From assembly GCA_039714395.1 (NCBI GenBank), contig JBDLJH010000008.1, forward strand, positions 69,155 through 133,154: a stretch of DNA of 64,000 bases, read 5' to 3'. The translations under genes were made by a program, and so were the position numbers. Of this stretch, positions 54,265 through 63,164 are shown piece by piece. The notes under the pieces were generated by a model that was given only the letters and a program-made list of their open reading frames with translations, had not been told where the DNA came from and did not search any database. Origin of the DNA: JAPHSX01 sp039714395 (GTDB lineage Bacteria > Pseudomonadota > Gammaproteobacteria > Thiohalomonadales > Thiohalomonadaceae). The stretch's first letter is position 1; the number at the start of each line of letters is the position of its first letter.

Positions 54265-54942
54265 TTAGACGAGGTAATGCTGCTGCAGGATGGCGTGGGT
54301 GAAGGCGGGGCGAAGGTAGTAGCCGCGCGGGTGGGTAAGGATGGCCTCACCATCGGCCCCGATACTCTGGCAGCGTACCCGTGAATTGGCTGCCTTGGGA
54401 CGGATCTGTAACACGGTGCCCATACGTGCGGTGATCGACTCCAGTTCGCCCGTGCGGATCATGTCGCCCAGCTCCTCCCAGTCCTGTTGCAATGCCTGCG
54501 TCTCAGCCTGATCGGGGCTCCACAGCAGCGGTGTGCCAATTCGGCGCTGAGACAATGGGATATCGGGTTCCGCCTCCACGGGTATCCACAGTACCCGTGA
54601 GAGTTTCCGACAGATCCAGCTCTGCTCCCAGCGAGCCTCCAGCCCTTCGTCCAGTGGTACGGTACAAACATAAGTTGATTCACGGGGCCTGCCGTTACGG
54701 TCAATGGGCAGGGTCTTCATCTCTACACCGATGTCACGAAAGTCAGGTTCGGGCAACGATTCGGCATCGGCCCCCAGCGCCCGTTCTAGCAGTTGACCTA
54801 CCCATCCCTTATGGCGGCGCAGATCCTGCGGTATAGCCACCCCCATTACATCGGCAATGGCAGCAAGACTACGTCCGGCCAGAGCGTTGGCGCGTTGCAT
54901 CAACTCCTCTTCGCTTTGTGGTGGCTGGGGCGGGTAGGACAT
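54265..54942 (-). CDS. mutH: Methyl-directed mismatch repair endonuclease
   Basis: This 225-residue protein is MutH: LAGRSLAAIAD at the N-terminus, the KGWVGQLLERALGA region with the catalytic Glu, PDFRDIGVEMKTLPI (the Asp...Glu-x-Lys nuclease motif, about 68-82) and the C-terminal LRPAFTHAILQ. It nicks the unmethylated strand at hemimethylated GATC sites, so Dam methylation is expected. E. coli MutH has 229 residues. Confidence 0.95.
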   Translation of the reverse strand: MSYPPQPPQSEEELMQRANALAGRSLAAIADVMGVAIPQDLRRHKGWVGQLLERALGADAESLPEPDFRDIGVEMKTLPIDRNGRPRESTYVCTVPLDEGLEARWEQSWICRKLSRVLWIPVEAEPDIPLSQRRIGTPLLWSPDQAETQALQQDWEELGDMIRTGELESITARMGTVLQIRPKAANSRVRCQSIGADGEAILTHPRGYYLRPAFTHAILQQHYLV

Positions 54943-55194
54943 GGTTGTGGGCCGCGTAGTCGAAAGGGGCTAGTGTAACGACTGCTCTGTCTCACCGCAT
55001 CTTTACGGATCTCCTTGAAAGCCGTGATAAACAGCACAACATTGGTTTGAATAGATGTGCACCCGGTTTCGGTAGATAGAATAAGTGCTATCCGCGTGGC
55101 CCTCGTCTGGATTTTGATGAGGCTTGCCGTATCGATTGAGAGCTGTGTTAAGCTCTTTGCTATCGACTGTCAGGGAAAAGTGTCAGGGGGATAT

Positions 55195-55797
55195 ATGAAA
55201 AAAATAAGCGTACTGCTGTTGTTAATGTGGCTGCCCTTTGTGGCTCAGGCTGGTAACCCATATCCATCGCAGGAGACCGCGGGGCTGGAAGAACCCGCTA
55301 GAGTGCTTCGTGCCGGTGTGGAGAGTCTTACCGGTTATCTAAGTAATAATAAGAATATTTCCCCGGCACAGTTACGTGCTTTTCTGGAGCAGGCGATCGT
55401 TCCCTATTTTGACTTCAATCGCATGGCCTTCTGGGCGGCGGGATCGGCTAACCGCTACCTTAAGCCTGAGCAGCGTAAACAGTTGACGGCAATGCTAAAG
55501 GAGCGTTTCCTGCAGGCGATGGCTGAACAGTTGAGTGGTTACAAGCAGAGCCGAATCCAGTATTTGCGCCCGCGCGGCAACCCACGCCGTGGCAATGTGA
55601 CTTTAGGAGTGCGGGTATTTGGTGCCGAGAGCTATCCCATTCAGCTGGACTTCAAACTCTATCGTGGCAAGGCGGGATGGAAGGTTTACGATGTGGTGGC
55701 CAATGGCGTCAGTGCCGTTAACCACTATCGTAACGAGTTCTCTCAGCTAATAAGCCGTTACGGGATGCAGGGTTTTCTCGCCAACCTGGCGAGATAG
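55195..55797 (+). CDS. MlaC/Ttg2D-like periplasmic protein
   Basis: This 200-residue protein has a signal peptide (ending VAQA, about 20) and the MlaC-type domain: LRAFLEQAIVPYFDFNRMAFWAAGSANRYLKPEQ, LKERFLQAMAEQL, and the ending WKVYDVVANGVSAVNHYRNEFSQLI. MlaC carries phospholipids between membranes, but no mlaABDEF gene is here, so this may be a stand-alone paralogue. I start at the ATG at 55195 with AGGGGG upstream; the upstream frame lacks the signal peptide. Confidence 0.88.
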   Translation: MKKISVLLLLMWLPFVAQAGNPYPSQETAGLEEPARVLRAGVESLTGYLSNNKNISPAQLRAFLEQAIVPYFDFNRMAFWAAGSANRYLKPEQRKQLTAMLKERFLQAMAEQLSGYKQSRIQYLRPRGNPRRGNVTLGVRVFGAESYPIQLDFKLYRGKAGWKVYDVVANGVSAVNHYRNEFSQLISRYGMQGFLANLAR

Positions 55798-55803
55798 TTA
55801 AAG

Positions 55804-55827
55804 GCGAGTGAGTTGGTGCTCACTCGC
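55804..55827. terminator. Hairpin between the MlaC-like gene and an opposite small ORF
   Basis: GCGAGTGAG-ttggtg-CTCACTCGC is a perfect 9-bp stem with weak flanking T content (CTTTAAC on the minus strand). It may act as a weak bidirectional terminator. It is only 7 bases past the MlaC-like stop. Confidence 0.45.
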
Positions 55828-55939
55828 AGCCGCAGCGGCTACAACCCTGAGTTAGACAGGTGTGAACCAGAAAGACACCTACTGCCGCAACAGACAACAG
55901 GCCACCAATTGTCAACAAGTCAAAGTAGAACATTGTCAT
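55820..55939 (-). CDS. Small membrane peptide with Cys-rich tail (39 aa)
   Basis: On the minus strand the ATG at 55939, with GAGGT just upstream, opens a 40-codon frame. The product has one membrane helix (about 7-26, LLTIGGLLSVAAVGVFLV) and a tail with four Cys in HTCLTQGCSRCGCE. I know no family for it. It lies alone in the 340-base gap between the MlaC-like gene and moaC; no other gene is visible there. Ribosome site spacing is short, so the second ATG (55933) may be used. Confidence 0.5.
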   Translation of the reverse strand: MTMFYFDLLTIGGLLSVAAVGVFLVHTCLTQGCSRCGCE

Positions 55940-56136
55940 TACCTCGTTCAGTTCAAGCGGGGGGACTTGATTACCATGTCTATTAGATAATAACTAAATA
56001 CTAATAATCAATAGGGGATTTCCCTATATGTGATGGATTTTAGTCCCACTTTGTGAAATAGGTCTCCTTTCTCCCGGTGGCTTATCGGAAAATTAGCTAT
56101 TCCCTCGCTACTTAGCGTGCCTGAGATTCTGACGAG

Positions 56137-56619
56137 TTAGGCTTGTTCACGAATCCAGTGACCAGATTTGCCTCCGGCCTTCTCCATCAACCTAACTCCC
56201 CCCATGGTCATCCCCTTATCCACCGCCTTGCACATATCGTAGATGGTTAGCAGGGTAACCTGTACTGCAGTCAGTGCCTCCATCTCCACACCGGTCTGGC
56301 CGCTGGTCTGTACTGTGGCAACGCAGTGTACGGCGTTATCCTCGCTGATTGGGCTAAGGTCTATATTGACCCTGGTCAGTGCCAGCGGATGACATAGTGG
56401 GATCAGATCGGAGGTGCGCTTGGCGGCCATGATTCCTGCAATGCGTGCTACCCCTAATACATCTCCTTTTTTGGCCTCGCCCTTGAGAATAAGCTCCAGG
56501 GTAGTGGGCAGCATATCAATGCGCCCCTCGGCAATGGCGATGCGTTTGGTTGTACTTTTGTCGCCGACATCGACCATATGGGCCTCGCCAGCCTGGTTGA
56601 AATGGGTCAGTTCGCTCAT
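56137..56619 (-). CDS. moaC: Cyclic pyranopterin monophosphate synthase
   Basis: This 160-residue protein is MoaC: MVDVGDKSTTKRIAIAEG, GKGEAKKGDVLGVARIAGIMAAKRTSDLIPLCHPLALT and VEMEALTAVQVTLLTIYDMCKAVDKGM. It makes cyclic pyranopterin monophosphate for the molybdenum cofactor. The ATG is at 56619; the longer frame lacks family character. It is divergent from moaD-moaE. Confidence 0.96.
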   Translation of the reverse strand: MSELTHFNQAGEAHMVDVGDKSTTKRIAIAEGRIDMLPTTLELILKGEAKKGDVLGVARIAGIMAAKRTSDLIPLCHPLALTRVNIDLSPISEDNAVHCVATVQTSGQTGVEMEALTAVQVTLLTIYDMCKAVDKGMTMGGVRLMEKAGGKSGHWIREQA

Positions 56620-56714
56620 GTTTGGCTTCCGTGGTGGCTGGAGATTGGTGGGAAATGGCATTCATGATAGTCTGGAGCGATACGGTGCGCAAACCGGTTT
56701 GCGAGGGTAACAGC

Positions 56715-56948
56715 ATGACTGTGAAGGTAAAATTTTTCGCCAGCCTGAAAGAGCAGATGGGCTGCGATGGGGCTACGGTAGAGATTGGCGAGGTCGCCAC
56801 GGCGGCCGATGTCTGGTTGCAGGCATCGGGAGGGAAGGCGCTGCCCCCAAATGTGCTGGTGGCGGTGAATATGGAGTATACCGACCAGAATCAGGGAGTG
56901 AAAAGTGGTGATGAGGTGGCCTTTTTTCCCCCCGTCACCGGGGGCTAA
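56715..56948 (+). CDS. moaD: Molybdopterin synthase small subunit
   Basis: This 77-residue ubiquitin-fold protein ends in the required Gly-Gly (FFPPVTGG), which is thiocarboxylated to deliver sulfur. The ATG at 56715 fits the family start (MTVKVKFFASLKEQ). It is 2 bases upstream of moaE. Confidence 0.94.
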   Translation: MTVKVKFFASLKEQMGCDGATVEIGEVATAADVWLQASGGKALPPNVLVAVNMEYTDQNQGVKSGDEVAFFPPVTGG

Positions 56949-56950
56949 AG

Positions 56951-57400
56951 GTGAAGATCGCCGTTGATGAGGCCCCATTCTCTCCTTGGGAGGCGTTAGC
57001 GCAGTATGAACGTGATGTGGTGCAACCCGCCTTTCCCGGCAAGTTTGGGGCCGCTGCGACCTTTATAGGCACCATGCGTGATTTCAATGAGGGCGATGGG
57101 GTGCACGCCATGACCCTGGAGCACTATCCGGGGATGACCGAGAAGCAGCTGCAATTGATCCTGGATGAGGCCTTCAATAAGTGGAAACTGCTCGATGCGC
57201 TGCTGCTGCATCGTGTCGGTGAGCTGAAGCCACAGGAGCCCATTGTTTTAGTTGCGGTCTGGTCGGCCCACCGCAAGGATGCCTTTGAGGCGTGTCGCCA
57301 TATTATGGAGGCTCTCAAATCCAGGGCACCGTTCTGGAAAAAGGAACAACTTGATGGTGGTGCGGGGCGCTGGGTAGAGAAGAATAGTGACGGATATTGA
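56951..57400 (+). CDS. moaE: Molybdopterin synthase large subunit
   Basis: This 149-residue protein is MoaE: GAAATFIGTMRDFNEGD, LEHYPGMTEKQL, and the active-site Lys region RVGELKPQEPIVLVAVWSAHRKDAF with PFWKKEQ. It joins sulfur from MoaD to precursor Z. The start is GTG, 2 bases after the moaD stop. The DksA-family gene follows closely and may be co-transcribed. Confidence 0.95.
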   Translation: MKIAVDEAPFSPWEALAQYERDVVQPAFPGKFGAAATFIGTMRDFNEGDGVHAMTLEHYPGMTEKQLQLILDEAFNKWKLLDALLLHRVGELKPQEPIVLVAVWSAHRKDAFEACRHIMEALKSRAPFWKKEQLDGGAGRWVEKNSDGY

Positions 57401-57415
57401 GGGTTATTGAATCAG

Positions 57416-57787
57416 ATGAGCGAATTAGATAAAGAACAGTTGGCAGAGCTGAAACAGCGACTTGATGCCGAGCTAAAGCGTTTACGGGAAGATATCCGTG
57501 GCGAGTTATTGCGTGGTGGAGAAGAGCAATACAGTGATCTGGTTGGCTCCGTGCACGATGTTGGCGAAGAGTCATTTGCCGATATCGTTAATGAGACCAA
57601 CGCCGCAATCCTGGGCCAGTCGATAAGAGAGCTCCGTGAAGTAGAGGCGGCCCAGGTTCGCATCGAGCAAGAGAGTTACGGTGAGTGTGAGACGTGCGGT
57701 ATCGCCATCCCGTTTGAGCGGCTGAAGGCGAATCCAGAGGCGCGTCGTTGCCTGCCTTGCCAGGAGCAGCATGAAAAGAAGCAGTAG
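57416..57787 (+). CDS. DksA/TraR-family zinc-finger protein
   Basis: This 123-residue protein has an N-terminal coiled coil (about 1-75) and a C4 zinc finger, CETCG...CLPC (about 93-117). In the coiled-coil tip the DksA catalytic acidic pair is replaced by NETNAAIL, so it may be a DksA paralogue rather than the main stringent-response protein. It lies 15 bases downstream of moaE. I use the ATG at 57416, though a TTG at 57407 is nearer the GAGGG. Confidence 0.85.
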   Translation: MSELDKEQLAELKQRLDAELKRLREDIRGELLRGGEEQYSDLVGSVHDVGEESFADIVNETNAAILGQSIRELREVEAAQVRIEQESYGECETCGIAIPFERLKANPEARRCLPCQEQHEKKQ

Positions 57788-57880
57788 GCGAATAGACCTG
57801 GAAACTGGCCCAGCGCATGGAGTGGGTATTATACGGAGCCTATTGCTGCCATCTCCGCCACAGTAAGGGGGTCAAGGCCG

Positions 57881-58396
57881 TTACGGCTTGGGCATTTCTC
57901 TGATTTCAAACTCCATACTCTCCAGGTCGCCGACGATGTAGCTGGCCTTGGGACCGATTCCGGCCACCGTACCCGGATTTAGCATCAGACTCCTTCCCTT
58001 CTTTATGTCTTCGATTTCAGTGATCGCTGGACGATGATCGTGGCCGCAGCAGACGATATCCCAGTCGCCGGTCAGTGCCATCGCTTCGGCGTAGTGGGGG
58101 TAGTGGACGATGAATATACGTTTGCCGCCCAGCTCCAGTCCCGCGTCCTGGCCATGGTAGTGGATCACCGAGTCTGGCTCCTGAACCAGCATGAACATAG
58201 CATAGGTATCGCCCATGTTATTGCCGTGGATTACATGTACCGGCAGGCCGTATTGCTGTAGTGGCCGTAGTGCGGTTGGTGCGACCACATCACCACAGTG
58301 CAGTACCGCCTCGGCTCCCCACTCTTTGGCCTCACCCACAGCCTGGGCCAGCATATTACGGTTATCGTGACTGTCAGAAACGATACAGATCTTCAT
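57881..58396 (-). CDS. YfcE/MJ0936-type metallophosphoesterase
   Basis: This 171-residue calcineurin-like protein has all five metal motifs: SDSHDN, HCGDVV, HGNNM, VHYPHYAEA and CCGHDHRPA. Such enzymes hydrolyse phosphodiesters or related bonds, with varied natural substrates. It lies 65 bases downstream of ppa on the same strand, separated by a hairpin. Confidence 0.88.
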   Translation of the reverse strand: MKICIVSDSHDNRNMLAQAVGEAKEWGAEAVLHCGDVVAPTALRPLQQYGLPVHVIHGNNMGDTYAMFMLVQEPDSVIHYHGQDAGLELGGKRIFIVHYPHYAEAMALTGDWDIVCCGHDHRPAITEIEDIKKGRSLMLNPGTVAGIGPKASYIVGDLESMEFEIREMPKP

Positions 58397-58413
58397 AATT
58401 CGTCCTTAAAGCA

Positions 58414-58446
58414 AAAGGGGAAAGTGTCACCACTTTCCCCTTTGTC
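58414..58446 (-). terminator. Terminator of ppa
   Basis: AAAGGGGAAAGTG and its complement form a 13-bp stem with a GTGA loop, just after the ppa stop; the minus-strand end is TTTTGCTTT. Confidence 0.75.
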
Positions 58447-58460
58447 TTGTTGAGCTAGGC

Positions 58461-59009
58461 TTAGAAGTTAGGCTTTTCCGGTGCATCCTTGTACATCTGC
58501 ACGCTCTCCATGATCTCCTGCTTGGCCTCATCGATATCGCCCCAGCCGCCAACACGTACCCACTTGCCCTCGTCGAGATCCTTGTAGTGCTCGAAGAAGT
58601 GAGAGATGCGGTGAAGGACCTCTTCCTGAACATCGCGGAAGCTGGTCACCTTGCGGTAGGATTTGCACAGTTTGTCGATCGGCACGGCGAGGATCTTGGC
58701 ATCGTCGCCTGACTCATCAGCCATCTTCAGTACACCGACCGGGCGGCACTGGATCACCGAGCCGGAGATCAGTGGATAGGGGGTCAGTACCAGCACATCG
58801 ACAGGGTCACCATCCTTTGACAGGGTGTGCGGTACATAGCCGTAGTTGCAGGGATAGTGCATCGCGGTCGACATGAAGCGGTCGACGAACATCGCGCCGG
58901 TATCTTTGTCCAGTTCGTATTTAACCGGATCGGAGTGGGCCGGGATCTCAATGATCACGTTGATCTCGTTTGGGACATCGTTACCAGAGCTGACGCGGTC
59001 GAGGTTCAT
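58461..59009 (-). CDS. ppa: Soluble inorganic pyrophosphatase
   Basis: This 182-residue family I protein has the substrate and metal residues EIPAHSDPVKYE, DKDTGAMFVDRFMST, YPCNYGYVPHTLSKDGDPVDVLVL and the DDAKILAVP region. It hydrolyses PPi to phosphate. AGGAAG lies upstream of the ATG. It sits beside hppA and pfp, so the cell has both a PPi-wasting and two PPi-using enzymes. Confidence 0.96.
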   Translation of the reverse strand: MNLDRVSSGNDVPNEINVIIEIPAHSDPVKYELDKDTGAMFVDRFMSTAMHYPCNYGYVPHTLSKDGDPVDVLVLTPYPLISGSVIQCRPVGVLKMADESGDDAKILAVPIDKLCKSYRKVTSFRDVQEEVLHRISHFFEHYKDLDEGKWVRVGGWGDIDEAKQEIMESVQMYKDAPEKPNF

Positions 59010-59041
59010 AGCAGGCTTCCTGTATTAAGTGACAGACAAAG

Positions 59042-59126
59042 AAAAAGGCCGGTCATTATAACCGGCCTTTTGTCATCCTGACAGGCCGGATTACCGTCCA
59101 TCCCTGGACATAACCGGCCTTTTGTC
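59042..59126 (-). terminator. Terminator of hppA with a duplicated half
   Basis: AAAAGGCCGGT...ACCGGCCTTTT (59042-59071) is a strong hairpin with T-runs on both strands. The 16-base half TAACCGGCCTTTTGTC recurs at 59111-59126, and GTCATCCTGAC also recurs, indicating a small local duplication. Confidence 0.75.
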
Positions 59127-59156
59127 TTTAGGTCATCCTGACCTTATTTGTGCCTG

Positions 59157-61181
59157 TTAGAGCAGAGGCACCATCATCAATGCAACGATGTTGATGATCT
59201 TGATCAGCGGGTTGATGGCAGGGCCGGCGGTATCCTTGTAGGGGTCGCCAACGGTGTCACCGGTAACAGCAGCCTTGTGGGCATCGGAACCTTTACCGCC
59301 ACAGTTACCATCCTCGATGTACTTCTTGGCGTTATCCCAGGCACCACCACCGGTGGTCATGGATATAGCGACGAAGATACCGGTGATGATGGTGCCGATC
59401 AGCAGGCCACCCAGGGCCTCGGCACCAAGCAGCAGGCCAACCAGAACCGGTACCGCAATCGGCAGCATTGAAGGGACGATCATCTCTTTGATCGCCGCCT
59501 TGGTCAGCATGTCGACAGCACGACCGTAGTCGGGCTTCTCGCTGTAGTCCATGATGCCGGGCTTCTCTTTAAACTGACGACGAACCTCGTTAACGATACC
59601 GCCAGCGGCACGACCTACGGCCTCCATTGACATGGCACCGAAGAGGTAGGGAACCAGACCACCGATGAACAGGCCAATGATGACCATGTGGTTGGAGAGG
59701 TCGAAGGAGACGCTCTTACCCGCAGCTTCAAGGGTGTGGGTGTAGTCAGCAAACAGTACCAGTGCAGCCAGACCGGCAGAACCGATGGCGTAGCCTTTGG
59801 TGACGGCCTTGGTGGTGTTACCCACGGCATCAAGTGGGTCGGTAATGTTGCGGATTTTATCATCCAGCTCGGCCATTTCGGCGATACCACCGGCGTTGTC
59901 GGTGATCGGGCCGTAGGCGTCGAGCGCCACGATGATACCGGTCATTGACAGCATGGAGGTGGCAGCGATGGCGATACCGTAGAGTCCGGCCAGGTCGTAG
60001 GCACCCCAGATGGAGGCACAAACGGCGATTACCGGAGCGGCGGTCGACTTCATCGATACACCTAGACCGGCGATAACGTTGGTGCCGTCACCAGTGGTGG
60101 AGGCCTCAGCGATATGACGAACCGGAGAATACTCGGTAGCGGTGTAGTACTCGGTGATTACAACCATGGCTGCAGTAAGGGCCAGACCGATCATCGCAGA
60201 GCCGAACAGGGCAACGGTGGTATTTTCAACACCCTCGATCACGACACTACCCATCATTGAGTCAGTAACGAACCAGAAGGCACCGGCAGCGAGCACAGCG
60301 GAAATCATCAGACCACGATAGAGGGCATTCATGATCTTGCCACCTTCGCGAACCTTCACGAAGAAGGTGCCGACGATTGAGGCGATGATAGAAACACCAC
60401 CCAGAACCAGCGGATAGATGACCACTGAGTTACCAGCGTCACTCAGCAGCAGACCACCCAGCAGCATGGTGGCAACTACGGTAACAGCGTAGGTCTCAAA
60501 CAGGTCAGCGGCCATACCGGCACAGTCACCTACGTTGTCACCCACGTTATCAGCGATAACGGCCGGGTTGCGTGGGTCATCCTCAGGGATACCGGCCTCA
60601 ACCTTACCAACGATGTCGGCGCCAACATCGGCACCCTTGGTGAAGATACCACCACCCAGACGGGCGAAGATGGAGATCAGTGAACCACCGAAGGCGAGAC
60701 CGATTAGCGGGTGGATGGGATCTTCAACGCCCATGGAAACCAGGATGGCGTAGTAACCGGCCACACCGAGCAGACCGAGGCCAACTACCAGCATGCCGGT
60801 GATGGCACCGCCGCGGAAGGCAACCTGCATCGCAGCATTGAGGCCATTATTGGCGGCCTCAGCGGTACGCACGTTTGAGCGTACCGAGATGTTCATGCCG
60901 ACGTAGCCAGCAGCACCGGAGAGGATGGCACCAATGGCAAAGCCGATAGCGGTATGCATGTCGAGGAAGATGGCGATAACCACCAGCAGGATGACACCAA
61001 CGATACCGATGGTGGTGTATTGGCGGTTCAGATAGGCCTTGGCACCGTCCTGTACCGCCTGTGCAATCTCACGCATACGGTCATTACCGGTGGGCAAGCC
61101 CAGTATCCACTTAACCGATACAGCCCCGTAGGCCAGCGCAAGCAGGGCGCAGACAAGGGCGAAAATCAAACCAGTACTCAT
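59157..61181 (-). CDS. hppA: Membrane proton-pumping pyrophosphatase, K+-independent
   Basis: This 674-residue protein has about 16 membrane helices and the H+-PPase active-site motifs GGGIFTKGADVGADIVGKVEAGIPEDDPRNPAVIADNVGDNVGDCAGM (acidic Mg-PPi site) and DAYGPITDNAGGIAEM. The K+-dependence site reads VGNTTKAVTKG with Lys, which marks the K+-independent, H+-pumping class. It pumps protons using PPi, or makes PPi from the gradient. It is downstream of pfp, from which a terminator separates it. Confidence 0.95.
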   Translation of the reverse strand: MSTGLIFALVCALLALAYGAVSVKWILGLPTGNDRMREIAQAVQDGAKAYLNRQYTTIGIVGVILLVVIAIFLDMHTAIGFAIGAILSGAAGYVGMNISVRSNVRTAEAANNGLNAAMQVAFRGGAITGMLVVGLGLLGVAGYYAILVSMGVEDPIHPLIGLAFGGSLISIFARLGGGIFTKGADVGADIVGKVEAGIPEDDPRNPAVIADNVGDNVGDCAGMAADLFETYAVTVVATMLLGGLLLSDAGNSVVIYPLVLGGVSIIASIVGTFFVKVREGGKIMNALYRGLMISAVLAAGAFWFVTDSMMGSVVIEGVENTTVALFGSAMIGLALTAAMVVITEYYTATEYSPVRHIAEASTTGDGTNVIAGLGVSMKSTAAPVIAVCASIWGAYDLAGLYGIAIAATSMLSMTGIIVALDAYGPITDNAGGIAEMAELDDKIRNITDPLDAVGNTTKAVTKGYAIGSAGLAALVLFADYTHTLEAAGKSVSFDLSNHMVIIGLFIGGLVPYLFGAMSMEAVGRAAGGIVNEVRRQFKEKPGIMDYSEKPDYGRAVDMLTKAAIKEMIVPSMLPIAVPVLVGLLLGAEALGGLLIGTIITGIFVAISMTTGGGAWDNAKKYIEDGNCGGKGSDAHKAAVTGDTVGDPYKDTAGPAINPLIKIINIVALMMVPLL

Positions 61182-61238
61182 AGGGTGTTACCTCCCGTTA
61201 TGGATTTATGTTTATTTGGTATTTTGATTTTTATCACT

Positions 61239-61271
61239 AAAAAAAAAAGGGGAAGCAATAAGCTTCCCCTT
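61239..61271 (-). terminator. Terminator of pfp
   Basis: On the minus strand AAGGGGAAGC-TTATT-GCTTCCCCTT is followed by ten T. It stops the pfp transcript before hppA. Confidence 0.88.
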
Positions 61272-61277
61272 AATTCA

Positions 61278-62543
61278 TCACAACTTGAAGTCATCTCCAA
61301 GCTTCTTCGGTACACCCACCAGCTTTAGAGTGGTGTATTGCGGCATACCGTTTTTATACTTCGGTGAATCCTCACCTTTAATCAGCGGCTCCAGATAGCG
61401 ACGGCACTTCGGGGTGATGCCGAAGCCATCTTTGCTGATGAAGCTCTTGGGCATCATCTTCTCAACGTTGGCGACCTTGGAGAGTGGCGCCTCACCGACC
61501 TTCCACTTATAAGGCTTGTCGGAGGTACGGACCACGGTAGGCATAACGGAATTCTTACCTTTAACCGCCAGTTCAACTGCCGCTTTACCCATGGCGTAGG
61601 CCTGGTCCACATCGTTCTTGGAGGCGATGTGACGACCGGCGCGCTGCAGGTAGTCGGCAACGGCCCAGTGGTACTTAAGACCGAGGTCATCACGAATCAT
61701 GCCGGCAACGACGGGGGCAACACCACCGAGTTGGGTATGACCGAAGTTATCTTTCAGGCCCTGGTCGGCGAGGAACTTGCCATCTTTAGTGGCTACGCCT
61801 TCAGACACTACAACAGAGCAGTAACCGTACTTCTTCACCTTGTCTTCAACGGCCTTCATGAACTTCTTGCGGTCAAAGGCGATCTCGGGGAACAGGATAA
61901 CGACAGGAATGTCGTGATTCTCATCGGCAGCCAGGGCACCGGCAGCGGCGATCCAGCCTGCATGACGACCCATCACCTCTAGCACGAATACCTTGGTAGA
62001 GGTAGCGCACATGGAGCGTACGTCGAAGCTCGCCTCGCGGGTGGCAACGGCGATGTACTTGGCAACCGAGCCGAAGCCAGGGCAGTTGTCGGTGATTGGC
62101 AGGTCGTTATCAACCGTCTTCGGCACGTGAATTGCCTGAATCGGATAACCCATTTTCTTCGACAGCTGGGAGATCTTGTAACAGGTATCAGCGGAGTCGC
62201 CACCACCGTTATAGAAGAAGTAGCCGATGTTGTGCGCCTTGAAGACCTCGATCAGACGCTCATATTCGCGCTTGTTCGCTTCCAGGCTCTTCAGCTTGAA
62301 GCGGCAGGAGCCGAAGGCACCCGATGGGGTGTACTTCAGGTTGGCAATAGAGCTCTTGGTCTCCTTGCTGGTATCGACCAGATCCTCAAGCAGGGCACCA
62401 ATGATACCGTTGCGACCGGCGTAGACCTTACCGATTTTGTCTTTGTGCTTGCGTGCGGTCTCGATGACACCAGCCGCTGATGAGTTGATAACGGCGGTAA
62501 CACCACCGGATTGTGCGTAGAACGCATTCATCTTCTTAGCCAT
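61278..62543 (-). CDS. pfp: Pyrophosphate-dependent 6-phosphofructokinase
   Basis: This 421-residue protein is the PPi-dependent PFK type: the nucleotide loop reads YNGGGDSADT (Asp where ATP enzymes have Gly), and the catalytic loop is PKTVDNDLPITD with the PPi-type Lys. EVMGRHAGW and CRRYLEP are also conserved. The reaction is fructose-6-P + PPi to fructose-1,6-bisP + Pi, reversible. Close neighbour hppA matches the pfp-hppA association known from methanotrophs and thiotrophic symbionts, where these enzymes are thought to save energy. Confidence 0.95.
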   Translation of the reverse strand: MAKKMNAFYAQSGGVTAVINSSAAGVIETARKHKDKIGKVYAGRNGIIGALLEDLVDTSKETKSSIANLKYTPSGAFGSCRFKLKSLEANKREYERLIEVFKAHNIGYFFYNGGGDSADTCYKISQLSKKMGYPIQAIHVPKTVDNDLPITDNCPGFGSVAKYIAVATREASFDVRSMCATSTKVFVLEVMGRHAGWIAAAGALAADENHDIPVVILFPEIAFDRKKFMKAVEDKVKKYGYCSVVVSEGVATKDGKFLADQGLKDNFGHTQLGGVAPVVAGMIRDDLGLKYHWAVADYLQRAGRHIASKNDVDQAYAMGKAAVELAVKGKNSVMPTVVRTSDKPYKWKVGEAPLSKVANVEKMMPKSFISKDGFGITPKCRRYLEPLIKGEDSPKYKNGMPQYTTLKLVGVPKKLGDDFKL

Positions 62544-62592
62544 AAAACTTTGTCTCCCAGATGGTTATTGCGGGTTATTTCTAAAAAAATAA

Positions 62593-62958
62593 TTACTTAT
62601 CGGCCTGTTCTGCCGATCGTTGTAAATGGTGGTCGGCCTGTACCTGTAGCAGGGTGATGACACACTCGGTCAGATCGGTGTAGTTCTCTACACCGGTGCC
62701 ATACTGCTGGTGGACACGATAAAAAAACTGGCTGCGGTAGTGGCCCTCAGCGACCTTGACGATGAGCAGGTTAGCATCGTCATCCTGCCAGTAGACAGCG
62801 GGGCAGGGCGTCAGCTCGGTGGAGTGCGGGCTGAGGCGCATCTCAATATCCACAATTTCAAGCTCTACCTCTCTTTGGTAGCGCTGTTTCAGGGTATCGT
62901 TAATGACCCACAGTTCATTTTTATTAAAATCAGGTATGGTTGCCATAGTGACTCGCAT
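62593..62958 (-). CDS. Hypothetical protein (121 aa) upstream of pfp
   Basis: I do not recognise this family. It is soluble, alpha/beta, with the stretch FNKNELWVINDTLKQRYQREVELEIVDIEMRL and TPCPAVYWQDDDANLLIVKV. I start at the ATG at 62958, which has AGGA five bases upstream, rather than the Met at residue 5. It lies 49 bases upstream of pfp on the same strand, so it may be co-transcribed with it. Confidence 0.65.
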   Translation of the reverse strand: MRVTMATIPDFNKNELWVINDTLKQRYQREVELEIVDIEMRLSPHSTELTPCPAVYWQDDDANLLIVKVAEGHYRSQFFYRVHQQYGTGVENYTDLTECVITLLQVQADHHLQRSAEQADK

Positions 62959-63164
62959 TGTTGTCCTGGATAAACGCAGCTTAGCGTTTTACGCCTCGTT
63001 TGTCCGTGTCTAGCAAATCCTTCGCATTTGACTTGACCATAAAAGTGAGATTAGCTTAAACCCTTGCCGTTGGTAACGGTAATGCAATTTGCCTATACCA
63101 CCATGCAAAAAAATTAATAACAAACATATATTAAGGTATAAAACCCGGGGATGGAGGGGAATAA

